From DASQVO01 sp035640715 (GTDB lineage: Bacteria > Actinomycetota > Actinomycetes > Streptosporangiales > Streptosporangiaceae): DNA of 29,937 nucleotides. This document shows positions 22,693 to 29,937 of this stretch, piece by piece (the first letter of the stretch is position 1; each line of letters begins with the position of its first letter). The translations under genes were made by a program, and so were the position numbers. Under the pieces are notes generated by a model. The model did no database searches, was not told where the DNA came from, and was given only the letters and a program-made list of their open reading frames with translations. The stretch is from NCBI GenBank assembly GCA_035640715.1, contig DASQVO010000014.1, positions 1-29,937 of the forward strand, given 5' to 3'.

Positions 22693-22964
22693 GGCAGCCC
22701 AGGTTCGCCGTCGGCGACCGGGTCACGGTCAACGACGTCCCCCCGTCCGAGCACACCCGCCTGCCGGGCCACCTGCGCGGCCGCACCGGCACCGTGCAAC
22801 GGGTGTTCGAGGGCAACTACGCGTACTTCTGCTCGACCGGCCCGGACGGCATCGGCGACCCGATGCCGGTCTACGCGGTGCGGTTCGCCCCCACGGATAT
22901 CTGGGGCGAACTGGCGGAGCCAGGCGCGGTGCTCTACGGCGAGTTGTACGAGACCTATCTGTCA
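22693..22964 (+). pseudogene. Nitrile hydratase beta-subunit-like C-terminal domain remnant
   Basis: From PRFAVGDRVTVND the frame continues SEHTRLPGHLRGRTGTVQRV, then PVYAVRFAPTDIWGELAE and YGELYETYL. This is the SH3-like barrel domain of the nitrile hydratase / thiocyanate hydrolase beta subunit (HTRLP-Y-RGK-G, then Y-V-F-LWG, then YLW-YLE). The N-terminal helical half, about 100 residues, is absent upstream. After YETYL the frame loses its normal short tail and stop and runs on out of phase. No alpha subunit with its CxxCSC metal site is in the window. Confidence 0.75.
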
Positions 22965-23158
22965 CCGGCATCGAATACCCGTGGGAGGCGTTCCAGCAGC
23001 AGCTCATCGCGGCCATCGGTGAATGGGAGACCACGGCGCCGGTGGAGCAGGGCAGCTGGCAGTACTACGAACACTGGCTGACCGCACTGGAGCGCGTCGT
23101 GGTCGAACACGGCCTGATCGGCGCGGACGAACTCGACCGGCGCAGCGAGCAGGCATAG
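22961..23158 (+). pseudogene. Nitrile hydratase accessory-protein-like fragment
   Basis: In a different frame directly after the beta-like domain, the residues GIEYPWEAFQQQLIAAIGEW, then WQYYEHWLTALERVVVEHGL and a short charged tail end at TAG 23156-23158. The YYE-WL-ALE-G motif is shared by the nitrile hydratase accessory (activator) protein and the beta-subunit N-terminal domain. Because usual gene order is alpha, beta, accessory, I prefer the accessory protein. Its N-terminus is missing and no start codon is near the junction. Confidence 0.65.
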
Positions 23159-23360
23159 CCGCGGCACGCCATTCTGGCCCCACCGCGACACCGGGACGAC
23201 GCCATTGGTGAGGAGCCCGCCGACGTCAGCAGCTTCTTTGGAGAGCACGTCGGTCCAGTGCCCGGCCGGCCCGCTCGAGCACGTCATGGATGGCGGGGTG
23301 CTCGCCCTCGAGCCGGCCGGGCCCAGCTGCGACCTGGGTCCGGTCGCGGTGAGCGGCTGG

Positions 23361-23939
23361 TCAGACGGCGGCGGTGGCCGGGTCGCGCAGCGTGCGGAGC
23401 GCGCCCCCGACCCGTAGGAGCTCGTCGAGCATCGCCTTGGCGGCCTGCTCCAGGACTTCGTTGGCCTGGAACCGGCCGTCCTGGATGAGCTGGGTGTGGA
23501 ACGGGATGTTCACGCTGTCGAACACCGGGACCATCCTCAACGTGGTGAGGATCTGCTTGAGCTGCTGCACCGCGCGAGTGCCGGCCGCGACGCCACCGTA
23601 GGAGACGAACCCGACCGGCTTGTCGTGCCACTCCTGGTTCAGGTAGTCGATCGCGTTCTTGATCGTCGCCGGGTAGCCGTAGTTGTACTCCGGGGTGACG
23701 AACACGACCGCGTCGGCGCGATCGATCCGGGCGCTCCAGTCCTTAGTGTGCTGGTGGACGTACTGGCGCAGCCGCGGGTGGTTCGGCTCGTCGAACAGCG
23801 GCAGCCGGATCTCGGCCAGGTCGGCGACCTCGATGTCGAACCCGCCGTGGGAGCGGGCGCGGTCGATGAACCACTCGGCGATCGGCAGCCCGGCGCGGCC
23901 GGGGCGGGTCGAGCCGATGATGACGGTCAGGGTCGGCAT
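23361..23939 (-). CDS. NAD(P)H-dependent FMN reductase
   Basis: The 192-residue product has the flavodoxin-like FMN-reductase fold. The phosphate-binding IIGSTRPGRAG lies at residues 7-17, the PEYNYGYPATIKNAIDYL motif near 84-101 contacts the flavin, and SYGGVAAGTRAVQQL follows. Length is typical. Start 23939 has GGAG 11 bases upstream; a start at 23975 would add 12 residues. It lies 135 bases downstream of the luciferase-hemerythrin gene on the same strand and may supply it with reduced flavin, which is inference. Independent quinone or chromate reduction is also possible. Confidence 0.88.
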   Translation of the reverse strand: MPTLTVIIGSTRPGRAGLPIAEWFIDRARSHGGFDIEVADLAEIRLPLFDEPNHPRLRQYVHQHTKDWSARIDRADAVVFVTPEYNYGYPATIKNAIDYLNQEWHDKPVGFVSYGGVAAGTRAVQQLKQILTTLRMVPVFDSVNIPFHTQLIQDGRFQANEVLEQAAKAMLDELLRVGGALRTLRDPATAAV

Positions 23940-24074
23940 GGTCGCTGGAACTCCTTGTTCTACTCGTTGATGCACGTGCTCATTGTGCTGGACATATAAC
24001 GGGACGAAACGCGCGGGCCGGACCGGGCAGAGCGCGGGGCGGGCGGGACGCAGCGCGTGGGACGCGCGGAGCGG

Positions 24075-25664
24075 TCAGACCAGTCCCAGCCGCGCGATCG
24101 GTTCGACCAGCTCGCGTTCCTCGTAGGCCAGGTGGGACAGCAGGGTGTCGCTGAGCAGGTCGACCGCGGCGCGCAGCCCGGCGATCCCATCGGCGGTGGA
24201 GACGAACGCGACCAGCGCCCGGTCGACGCCTTCGAGGACCTCGTGGATGGCGTGGTGCTCCTGCTTGAGCCGGTCGATGACCGGGGCCAGACGCGGGTCG
24301 CCGCGCCGCAGGTGCGGGAAGAGCGCCTGGTCTTCGAGGGTGTGGTGCAGGGTAACGAAGCGGCAGTAGGACTCGCAGTAGGTGCCCAGCGTCCACTTGT
24401 TCTGCCGCATGGTCATCTGGTTGATGTGCGAGCGGGCCGTGCCAACGTCCATCGTCCCGGCGGCGACCTGGTCGATCAGGTCGTAGATCTGGGCAAGCTC
24501 GGCGCGCAGCCCGTTGTGGACGTTGATAAGGTCCTGCGCGCTGGCCTGCTCGTGCGCGGTGTAGGTGCGCTGCGGATCCGGCTCCGGCCCGGTGGGGCGG
24601 GTCGACTCGTCCCACACCCGCGTGCTGCTGCGGCGGTTCCCGTCGTCGGGGGTGGGGACGACGGCCAACGCGCCGCGGGCCACCGCCGTCCGCCGCACCG
24701 GCGCCGCCGCCTCACTGGACGGGGCCGCCGCCTCACCGGACGGGGCCGATGACCGGCCCGAGGAGCGTTCGGCGGCTACCAGCGCACGGACGGCCGGCGC
24801 GACCTCACCGGCGAAGCGGCGCAGGTCGTCGGGGTCGTCACTGGCGAGGATGAACGCGCTGATCCCGTCGCCGAGGGCCAGGTCGGCCAGCTCCTCGGCC
24901 CACTGCTTGGCCGGGCCGTCCAAGGGGCCACGGCCGGCCGGGGCGAACTGGCCACTGACGTTGAGCAGCCGGCGGATCTGACGCGGGGACCGCCCAGCCT
25001 GCTGCGCGGCATCGTCGATGATCGCGTTCCCGGCGGCGAGGTCACCGGGCTGCAGGTAGCTCAGCGACGGCAGCCAGCCATCGGCCCGGCGCCCGGTGAG
25101 AGTCAGCATGCGCGGCTTGTAGGCACCCAGCCAGATGCCCACGTCGTGGGCTGGCGCCGGGCCGCGCTTAGCCCCGGCCACCCGGTAGAACTCACCGTCG
25201 ACGCGGACGCCACCGCGCGCGTCGGCGTCCCACATCTGCCGGATGACGTCGATGGCCTCCTCCAGCGCCCGCAGCCCCTGCCCGCCGGTAAGCCGGCGGC
25301 CGCCCATCGCCTCGATCGCATCCCAGAACGCCCCGGCGCCCAGGCCAAGCTCCACCCGGCCGCCGCTGAGCAGATCCAGGCTGGCCACGCTGCGGGCCAG
25401 CACCGCCGGCGGGCGCAGCGGCAGGTTCGTGACGTTCGCCGACAGGCGGACGGTGCTGGTGCGGGCCGCGACGTAGCTCAGCAGCGTCCAGGTGTCGAGG
25501 AAGGCCGGCTGATATGGGTGATCCTGGAAGGTCACCAGGTCCAGCCCGATCTCCTCGGCCAGCACGGCAAGAGCGACGGTCCGGGCGGGGTCGGCGTTGG
25601 CCGGGGTGATGAAGGACCCGAACAGCAGCGGGTGGCCGTAGTCGCTCATCACCGGCCAGCCCAT
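24075..25664 (-). CDS. Luciferase-like monooxygenase fused to a hemerythrin domain
   Basis: The 529-residue product joins two domains. Residues about 8-300 form a luciferase-like (LLM) TIM barrel of the F420/FMN type: FGSFITPANADPARTV, then AEEIGLDLVTFQDHPYQPAF, LLSGGRVELGLGAGAFWDAI and IWLGAYKPRML. A linker of about 80 residues rich in Ser, Ala, Pro and Arg follows. Residues about 383-529 are a hemerythrin-like four-helix bundle with the di-iron pattern INVHNGLRAEL, RFVTLHHTLEDQALFPHL, EHHAIHEVLEG and LSHLAYEERELVEPI. Hemerythrin domains bind or sense O2 or NO, and LLM enzymes use O2 or reduce with F420H2. The start is unclear: 25664 (MGWPV) or 25649 (MSDYG), neither with a strong ribosome-binding site. 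It is divergent from a MarR gene and upstream of an FMN reductase. Confidence 0.88.
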   Translation of the reverse strand: MGWPVMSDYGHPLLFGSFITPANADPARTVALAVLAEEIGLDLVTFQDHPYQPAFLDTWTLLSYVAARTSTVRLSANVTNLPLRPPAVLARSVASLDLLSGGRVELGLGAGAFWDAIEAMGGRRLTGGQGLRALEEAIDVIRQMWDADARGGVRVDGEFYRVAGAKRGPAPAHDVGIWLGAYKPRMLTLTGRRADGWLPSLSYLQPGDLAAGNAIIDDAAQQAGRSPRQIRRLLNVSGQFAPAGRGPLDGPAKQWAEELADLALGDGISAFILASDDPDDLRRFAGEVAPAVRALVAAERSSGRSSAPSGEAAAPSSEAAAPVRRTAVARGALAVVPTPDDGNRRSSTRVWDESTRPTGPEPDPQRTYTAHEQASAQDLINVHNGLRAELAQIYDLIDQVAAGTMDVGTARSHINQMTMRQNKWTLGTYCESYCRFVTLHHTLEDQALFPHLRRGDPRLAPVIDRLKQEHHAIHEVLEGVDRALVAFVSTADGIAGLRAAVDLLSDTLLSHLAYEERELVEPIARLGLV

Positions 25665-25802
25665 CGCGTGCGCGTCGTCATCGTCTCTCCTTGGTCAGTT
25701 CAGGCAGATCCATCGCCGGGCATAACCGCTGCACGACAGATATTATGCCTTACAAAACTTCTATCTATTCAAAGATCTGTGATATTGCGCTACTCTGGAG
25801 AC
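25665..25802. promoter_or_regulatory. Divergent promoter region of LLM-hemerythrin and MarR genes
   Basis: The centre (about 25739-25787) is AT-rich against a GC-rich background. ATCT and AGAT flank ATTCAA at about 25763-25776, and ACAGATAT with ATCTGTGAT give a wider imperfect dyad. These are candidate MarR sites overlapping both promoters. Confidence 0.45.
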
Positions 25803-26363
25803 ATGGCAGACTCACCGGCGGCCGGCGGCCGATCCGGCCGCCTGGACCGCGACCTGGGCTGGATGCTGGGCGTCGTCTTCCGCGCCTACGTCAAGGCCTC
25901 CGAGCACGCCCTGCACGACCTGCCCGGGGGCCCACGCGGCTACCAGGTGCTCACCGCTGCCGTCGGCGAGCCGCCCCGAAACCAGGGCGCGATCGCCGAG
26001 GAACTGGGCATCGACCGCACCGTCCTCACCTACCTGATCGACGACCTGGAACGGCTGGAACTGGTGGCCCGCCGGCCCGACCCGGCCGATCGCCGCAGTC
26101 GGCTTGTCGTCGCCACCGGCCAGGGCCGGGCGGCATGGCAGCAGCGCCAGGACGCACTCCGCCACGTCGAAGCGCACATCCTGAGCCCGCTCTCCCCGGC
26201 GGACACCACGACGTTCCTCACCCTGCTGCAGCAACTCGCCTGCCAGGCGCACGCCCTCCACCCCCTCAGCAACCTGTGTGAGGCGGCGCTGCACGTGAAG
26301 CCGACCGACGACGCCCCGGCCGCACAGCTCAGCGCGCCCGCAGCCACCGACAGGAACCGGTAA
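25803..26363 (+). CDS. MarR-family transcriptional regulator
   Basis: The 186-residue product has the MarR winged helix: LPGGPRGYQVLTAAVGEP, then QGAIAEELGIDRTVLTYLID with DLERLELVARRPDPADRRSR forming the wing. The DRR tip is diagnostic. Dimerisation helices follow and a 35-residue Ala/Pro-rich tail ends it. GGAG lies only two bases before ATG 25803, so translation may be leaderless or may begin at the in-frame GTG 23 bases upstream (ILRYSGD extension). It is divergent from the LLM-hemerythrin gene and likely represses it and itself. There is no obvious redox Cys pair in the HTH. Confidence 0.88.
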   Translation: MADSPAAGGRSGRLDRDLGWMLGVVFRAYVKASEHALHDLPGGPRGYQVLTAAVGEPPRNQGAIAEELGIDRTVLTYLIDDLERLELVARRPDPADRRSRLVVATGQGRAAWQQRQDALRHVEAHILSPLSPADTTTFLTLLQQLACQAHALHPLSNLCEAALHVKPTDDAPAAQLSAPAATDRNR

Positions 26364-26408
26364 GCACGCCGAGGCGACGTGCCCCCATCCTGATCGCCGC
26401 GATCGTGA

Positions 26409-26510
26409 CGGCCTCCGCAGCAATCCAGGGATGAGGTGAGCTCATCCAGCAACAGCACGCGCGGGCCGGCCGTGAGCACGCGGACCAGGGGGCAGGCGGC
26501 GGGCTGTGCG
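26409..26510 (-). pseudogene. ABC-transporter ATPase remnant around Walker B
   Basis: The minus strand reads LVRVLTAGPRVLLLDELTSSLD, with a few residues each side. This matches the signature-to-D-loop region of ABC ATPases (ARALL-GPRVLLLDEPTSALD), including Walker B LLLDE and the D-loop SSLD, with Leu replacing the usual Pro. No Walker A or ABC signature is found in frame upstream, and the frame is lost just after. Only about 25-30 residues remain. Confidence 0.6.
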
Positions 26511-26642
26511 GCGTATCGAGTGCGATGAGCGGGATCGAGCGTTGCCCATTACGCCATGGACACGGTTGTGCAGCTTTTTGATTTCCTGCACTTTTGTACA
26601 GCCATAATGATTTTTGGTGATTTCGCCTATTTTGGAGCCTTC

Positions 26643-28328
26643 ATGCCACGGTCAAGGACGTTCGCCGTCCTCGCGCTCGCGTTCGCCCTGCTAGGGGCGG
26701 CTTCCGGGATAACTGCAGCCAGCCCCGCGTCCGCCGCGACGGACACGATCACGATCGTCTCGGCCGGCAGCCCAGCCGCCCACGTAGGTGACCTGACGGT
26801 GGTAGCCGACTCCACGATGCCGATCACCAGCCTGACCGTTCACCTGCTGGACTACGGCACGACCACCGACGTCATGGATCCTGTCATGACGCCGACGCCC
26901 ACCTCGACCGGCTACGAGAGCACGTGGACCGCGACCATTACCGAGGGCACCCCGCCCGCCGGCCTTCCCCTCGGCCTCTACACGATCAGCGTGGAAGCGA
27001 CAGACGGCAGCACAAGCCTCAGCGACCCCAACGCCGGGACGCTCGTCTTCAAGAACGAGCCGACGATCACGCTGGCCCCGCTCAGCGCGACCGTCAGCTA
27101 CGACAACCCGGCAGTGACGCTCTCCGGGCACGTCACCATCCAGGCCCCGGACGGGACGATGACGCCGTACGCGAACAGCCCGGTCACGATGGCGAGCAGC
27201 ATGCAGACCAACGCGCCGCTGTCAACTGACGCCAAGGGCGACTTCAGCATCACCGTCCGGCCATTGAACGGGGACTGGGCTGCCTTTGACGTCGGCCCGA
27301 CCGCGACCGTCGCGTACGGACAGTCCCCGACGGCGAAGTTCACGCTGCAGGTAGACCCGGTACAGCTGACCGCAAGCCTGAGCGCGAAGACCGTCACCTA
27401 TGGCGCCAAGGAGATTGTCAGCGGCACTGTCACGTACAAGCCGGGCACCACCGAGAAGCCGCTCACCAATCAGACGGTGGACGTCTACGACTCGCAGTAC
27501 CCGCAAATTCCGGCCGTCACCGGCAAGACCGATAGCAACGGCAATTACAGCATCACGCTGCCGAACACCGCAGGCACCACCTGGACGGTCGACGCCGGCG
27601 GTTCAGTCCAGAACGGCAACCCGTACCTGGGTCCGGCAACGGTGTCCCTGCCCGAATCGGTGAACGTGCCGACGGCAATTACCAACTTCCACGCCACGCT
27701 TAACCAGTACTGGCAGCTGAGCTTCAGCGGCTGCCTGGGCCTGACGGCACCGGCCAGCAACACGTATCTCACCAACACCAGCGGGCTGACAATCCAGTAC
27801 TCGGCGGGGCCGAACGGCCCGTGGCAGACGCTGTCCAAGGGCTACCAGCTCGGCAACGGCTGCGGCACCCACGGCGTCTCGTTCAGTGGGAAGACCACCG
27901 CGAAGCTCAACTACGCCTACTACCGCGCCTACTACCCCGGCACGACGGCGGCCGCGACCCCAACCGCGCCGAAGTATCTCTCCTCGACCAGCGGCAAGGT
28001 GCTGGCGTGGAAGTATGCCGACCGGATCACCGCGTTCAGCGTGTCGCCGACCGTCGTGCCGAACGGCGGCAAGCTGACCGTCAAGGGCCAACTGCAGTAC
28101 TACTACAGGGGGTGGCGTAACTTCGGCGGCCAGCAGGTGCTGATCCTTCTGCGCCCGAAGGGCAGCAGCACCTGGTACTGGATCGTCAAGGTCAATACGA
28201 ACTCCACCGGCCACTTCAGCGCCACCGTCAAAGACCCGGTGAGCGCCACCTGGTCGGCCGAGTACGCGGGCAACTCGACGCACCTGTCCACCGGGGCGGC
28301 GATGATCTACGTAAGGCTCCAGGGCTAG
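26643..28328 (+). CDS. Secreted protein with Ig-like beta domains, unknown function
   Basis: The 561-residue product begins with a signal peptide (about residues 1-31, AVLALAFALLGAASGI core, ending PASA-A). Three or four beta-sandwich repeats follow, each with strand patterns such as VSGTVTYKPGTTEKPLTNQ and TDSNGNYSITLP. A C-terminal region contains YYRAYYPG and, later, ATWSAEYAGNSTHL. These resemble the Ig-like/invasin-type or carboxypeptidase-regulatory-like modules common in actinomycete extracellular proteins. No catalytic motif, LPXTG anchor or lipobox was seen. I chose 26643 because TTGGAG stands 6 bases upstream and the signal peptide starts there; an ATG at 26556 is in frame but adds a Phe-rich stretch. 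It ends facing a convergent CBM32 protein gene. Upstream DNA is AT-rich with CATAAT as a possible -10. Confidence 0.82.
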   Translation: MPRSRTFAVLALAFALLGAASGITAASPASAATDTITIVSAGSPAAHVGDLTVVADSTMPITSLTVHLLDYGTTTDVMDPVMTPTPTSTGYESTWTATITEGTPPAGLPLGLYTISVEATDGSTSLSDPNAGTLVFKNEPTITLAPLSATVSYDNPAVTLSGHVTIQAPDGTMTPYANSPVTMASSMQTNAPLSTDAKGDFSITVRPLNGDWAAFDVGPTATVAYGQSPTAKFTLQVDPVQLTASLSAKTVTYGAKEIVSGTVTYKPGTTEKPLTNQTVDVYDSQYPQIPAVTGKTDSNGNYSITLPNTAGTTWTVDAGGSVQNGNPYLGPATVSLPESVNVPTAITNFHATLNQYWQLSFSGCLGLTAPASNTYLTNTSGLTIQYSAGPNGPWQTLSKGYQLGNGCGTHGVSFSGKTTAKLNYAYYRAYYPGTTAAATPTAPKYLSSTSGKVLAWKYADRITAFSVSPTVVPNGGKLTVKGQLQYYYRGWRNFGGQQVLILLRPKGSSTWYWIVKVNTNSTGHFSATVKDPVSATWSAEYAGNSTHLSTGAAMIYVRLQG

Positions 28329-28391
28329 CGGAGCTCGGTGAACTCGGCATTGGAAACCTCAGGAGATGAGCCGCGCCCGTAACGGCGGGTG

Positions 28392-28423
28392 GGCGGGGAG
28401 GGGCGTGGGGCCCTCTCCCCGCC
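28392..28423. terminator. Terminator hairpin between convergent secreted-protein genes
   Basis: GGCGGGGAGGGG and CCCTCTCCCCGCC pair with one bulged base across a short loop. The hairpin lies about 65 bases after the stop of the 561-residue protein and 10 bases beyond the end of the convergent gene, and could serve both directions. No poly-U follows. Confidence 0.65.
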
Positions 28424-28432
28424 TGGGTGGTG

Positions 28433-29937
28433 TTAGCTGGTGTAGATCTGCAGTTCCGAAAGCTGGCCGGCGGGCCAGCCGGTGTTGGCGGTGAAGGTCA
28501 GCTTCACGTAGCGCACGGTGGCGGCGGAGAAGGTGATGCTGGCCGTGTTGCCGGTCGAGGGATTGAAGGTGTACCCCTGGGAGGGCACCAGCGTGGTGTA
28601 GGCGGTGCCGTCGGTGCTGCCCTGGATGGTGATCGTCTGGGTGCGGGTGCCCCAGGCGCTTGAGGGCGGCAGGTCCATCACGATCCTGCTGATGCTGGTG
28701 GCCGAGCCGAGGTCGACCTGGAACCACTGCGGGAAGGCGTTGTCGGTGCTTTCCCAGTAGGTGCTGGTGTTGCCGTCGACCGCGTTGGCCGGCACGTAGG
28801 TCTGGGTGTAGCCGCTGGCGGTGACGGGCCGGTTGAGGGCCAGGTTGGTGTTTGAGGTGGTGCCGGTGCCGGACAGCGCGACGGTCAGCGGGCTGCCCGG
28901 GGCGCTGCTGGCCACCGACAGGGTGCCGCTGGCGGCGCCGGCGGCGGTGGGGGCGAAGGTGACGCTGACGGTGCACGAGCCGTTCGCCGGAATGGAGGCG
29001 CCGCAGGTGTTGGTCTGCCCGAACGGGCCGCTGACCGCCAGTTGCGAGACTGACACCGCAGTGTTATTGGGGTTGGACACCGTGACGGTCTGCGCGCTGC
29101 TGGTGGACCCGACGGCCGTGTTCCCGAACGACAGGCTCGACGGCGACGCCGTCAGGGCGCTGCCGCTGCCGCTGCCGCCTCCGCCGGGGAAGACCTCGAA
29201 CTCCGACAGCTGGGCGGCGTTCCAGCCGGTGTTGCCGGTGAAGCTCAGCCGTACGTACCGGGCGCTCGTCCCGGACGGCAAGCTGATCGTGACCGTGTTA
29301 CCCGTGGCAGGGTTGAACGTGTATCCGGCCGAGGCCACGATCTGGGTGAAGGTGGAGCCGTTCGTGCTGCCGAGCACGGACAGGGTCTCGGTGCGGGTGT
29401 TCCACGCGGACGAGGGCGGCAGGTCGAGCGTGATCGACCCGATCGGCTGCACCGAGCCCAGGTCCACCGTGATCGTCTGCGGATACCCCGCGCCGTCGGA
29501 GCTCTCCCAGTAGGTGCTGGTATTGCCATCCACCGCGTTCGACGGCACATAGGTCTGGTAGTAGCTGCTCGCCGTGACCGGCTGGTTGAGGGCCAGGTTG
29601 GTAGTGCTACTGGCCCCGGTGCCCGACAGGGCCACGGTAAGTGTCGGGTTGGTCGCGTTGCTGGCCACCGTCAGGTTCCCCGAAGCGGCGCCAGCCGCGG
29701 TGGGCGTGAACGTTACGCTCACCGTGCAGGACGCGCCCGCCGCGATCGAGGATCCGCAGGTGTTCGTCTCCGCGAACGGACCACTGGCCGAGATCGACGA
29801 CACGCTCGCGGTCGCGTTGCCGGTGTTGGTTACCGTGACGGTCTTGGCGGCGCTGGTCGACCCCACCACCTGGTTGCCGAAGGACAGGGACGCGGGCGAG
29901 GCGGTCAGCGTCGGACCGGAGGCGGTGCCGGTGCCGG
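28433..29937 (-). CDS. Secreted protein with repeated Ig-like and CBM32 (F5/8 type C) domains, C-terminal part
   Basis: The frame is open to the right edge, so only the last roughly 500 residues are visible. From the edge inward there is an Ig-like domain of the choice-of-anchor D/ASH type (AKTVTVTNTGNATASVSS, then SCTVSVTFTPTAAGAASG), a discoidin/CBM32 domain (LALNQPVTASSYYQTYVPSN, then AVDGNTSTYWES and TVDLGSVQPIGSITLDLPPS), a Gly/Ser linker, a second ASH domain and a second CBM32 ending LSELQIYTS at the stop. CBM32 domains bind galactose-type or other glycans. The catalytic domain, probably a glycoside hydrolase or lyase, would be N-terminal and outside the window. Both ASH domains hold a conserved Cys pair. 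The protein is presumably extracellular. Confidence 0.88.
   Translation of the reverse strand, partial: GTGTASGPTLTASPASLSFGNQVVGSTSAAKTVTVTNTGNATASVSSISASGPFAETNTCGSSIAAGASCTVSVTFTPTAAGAASGNLTVASNATNPTLTVALSGTGASSTTNLALNQPVTASSYYQTYVPSNAVDGNTSTYWESSDGAGYPQTITVDLGSVQPIGSITLDLPPSSAWNTRTETLSVLGSTNGSTFTQIVASAGYTFNPATGNTVTISLPSGTSARYVRLSFTGNTGWNAAQLSEFEVFPGGGGSGSGSALTASPSSLSFGNTAVGSTSSAQTVTVSNPNNTAVSVSQLAVSGPFGQTNTCGASIPANGSCTVSVTFAPTAAGAASGTLSVASSAPGSPLTVALSGTGTTSNTNLALNRPVTASGYTQTYVPANAVDGNTSTYWESTDNAFPQWFQVDLGSATSISRIVMDLPPSSAWGTRTQTITIQGSTDGTAYTTLVPSQGYTFNPSTGNTASITFSAATVRYVKLTFTANTGWPAGQLSELQIYTS
28436..29600 (-). repeat. Two ASH-CBM32 modules repeating at about 750 bp
   Basis: The segment GTTGAGGGCCAGGTTGGT begins near 28833 and again near 29583, and the discoidin sequences between are closely alike (AVDGNTSTYWES, LPPSSAW, GYTFNP and TGNT occur in both). 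The repeat reflects recent duplication of a two-domain module. Confidence 0.8.

Noticed and set aside
22693..23158. An intact single nitrile hydratase-like gene
   Set aside because: The two halves are in different frames, both lack N-termini, and no start codon with a ribosome-binding site fits.
26586..26601. CTGCACTTTTGTACAG, a match to the enterobacterial LexA box CTG-N10-CAG
   Set aside because: Actinobacterial LexA uses a different box (of the TCGAAC...GTTCGA type), and the gene behind it is a secreted protein, not a repair gene. Chance in an AT-rich promoter is likely.

Overview
The window is high-GC DNA typical of a soil actinomycete. The support for this is GC-rich third codon positions throughout, an XRE regulator of the MmyB-like type divergent from a short-chain dehydrogenase, a luciferase-like oxidoreductase of the F420-type superfamily, a DtxR/IdeR-type iron box, and secreted CBM32/Ig-like proteins. 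The genus cannot be named from the sequence. No rRNA, tRNA, CRISPR array, phage module, transposase or complete insertion sequence was seen.

Left part (about 1-8000) is an aromatic-degradation cluster that is partly decayed. Apparently intact genes are a fumarylacetoacetate-hydrolase (FAH) family enzyme, a carboxymuconolactone-decarboxylase family protein, an extradiol (VOC) dioxygenase, a TetR regulator and a divergent MhpA-like FAD hydroxylase. Together they could hydroxylate a phenolic ring, cleave it in meta fashion and hydrolyse the product. A 14-bp dyad of the form TGAY-N6-RTCA recurs at four promoters here and is a candidate operator for the TetR protein. Between these genes lie remnants of an AraC regulator, a sensor kinase, a second TetR, a second FAH enzyme, a metallo-beta-lactamase-fold protein and an acyl-CoA ligase.

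Middle part (8000-16800): a PhaZ-like polyhydroxyalkanoate depolymerase, a CaiB fragment, the XRE/SDR divergent pair, a 58-residue protein with two CxxC pairs, acetyl-CoA synthetase, a phosphoribulokinase with no RuBisCO gene in view, and a secreted Kelch-repeat gene broken by several lesions.

From 16800 to 22300: a frameshifted MntP-like fragment beside a ZIP-family metal transporter whose promoter carries a near-consensus DtxR/IdeR box, then a LysR regulator divergent from an oxalate-degradation operon (oxalyl-CoA decarboxylase oxc and formyl-CoA:oxalate CoA-transferase frc).

Right part (22300-29937): remnants of a disulfide oxidoreductase and of nitrile hydratase beta/accessory genes, an FMN reductase, a luciferase-like monooxygenase fused to a hemerythrin domain, a divergent MarR regulator, an ABC-ATPase remnant, a secreted 561-residue protein, and the 3' end of a secreted protein with repeated Ig-like plus CBM32 units running off the right edge.

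The most notable signals are the shared operator family with a duplicated promoter block, the luciferase-hemerythrin fusion with its flavin reductase and MarR regulator, the metal-regulation locus, and the high density of truncated genes joined end to end, which suggests a recombining, decaying accessory region.
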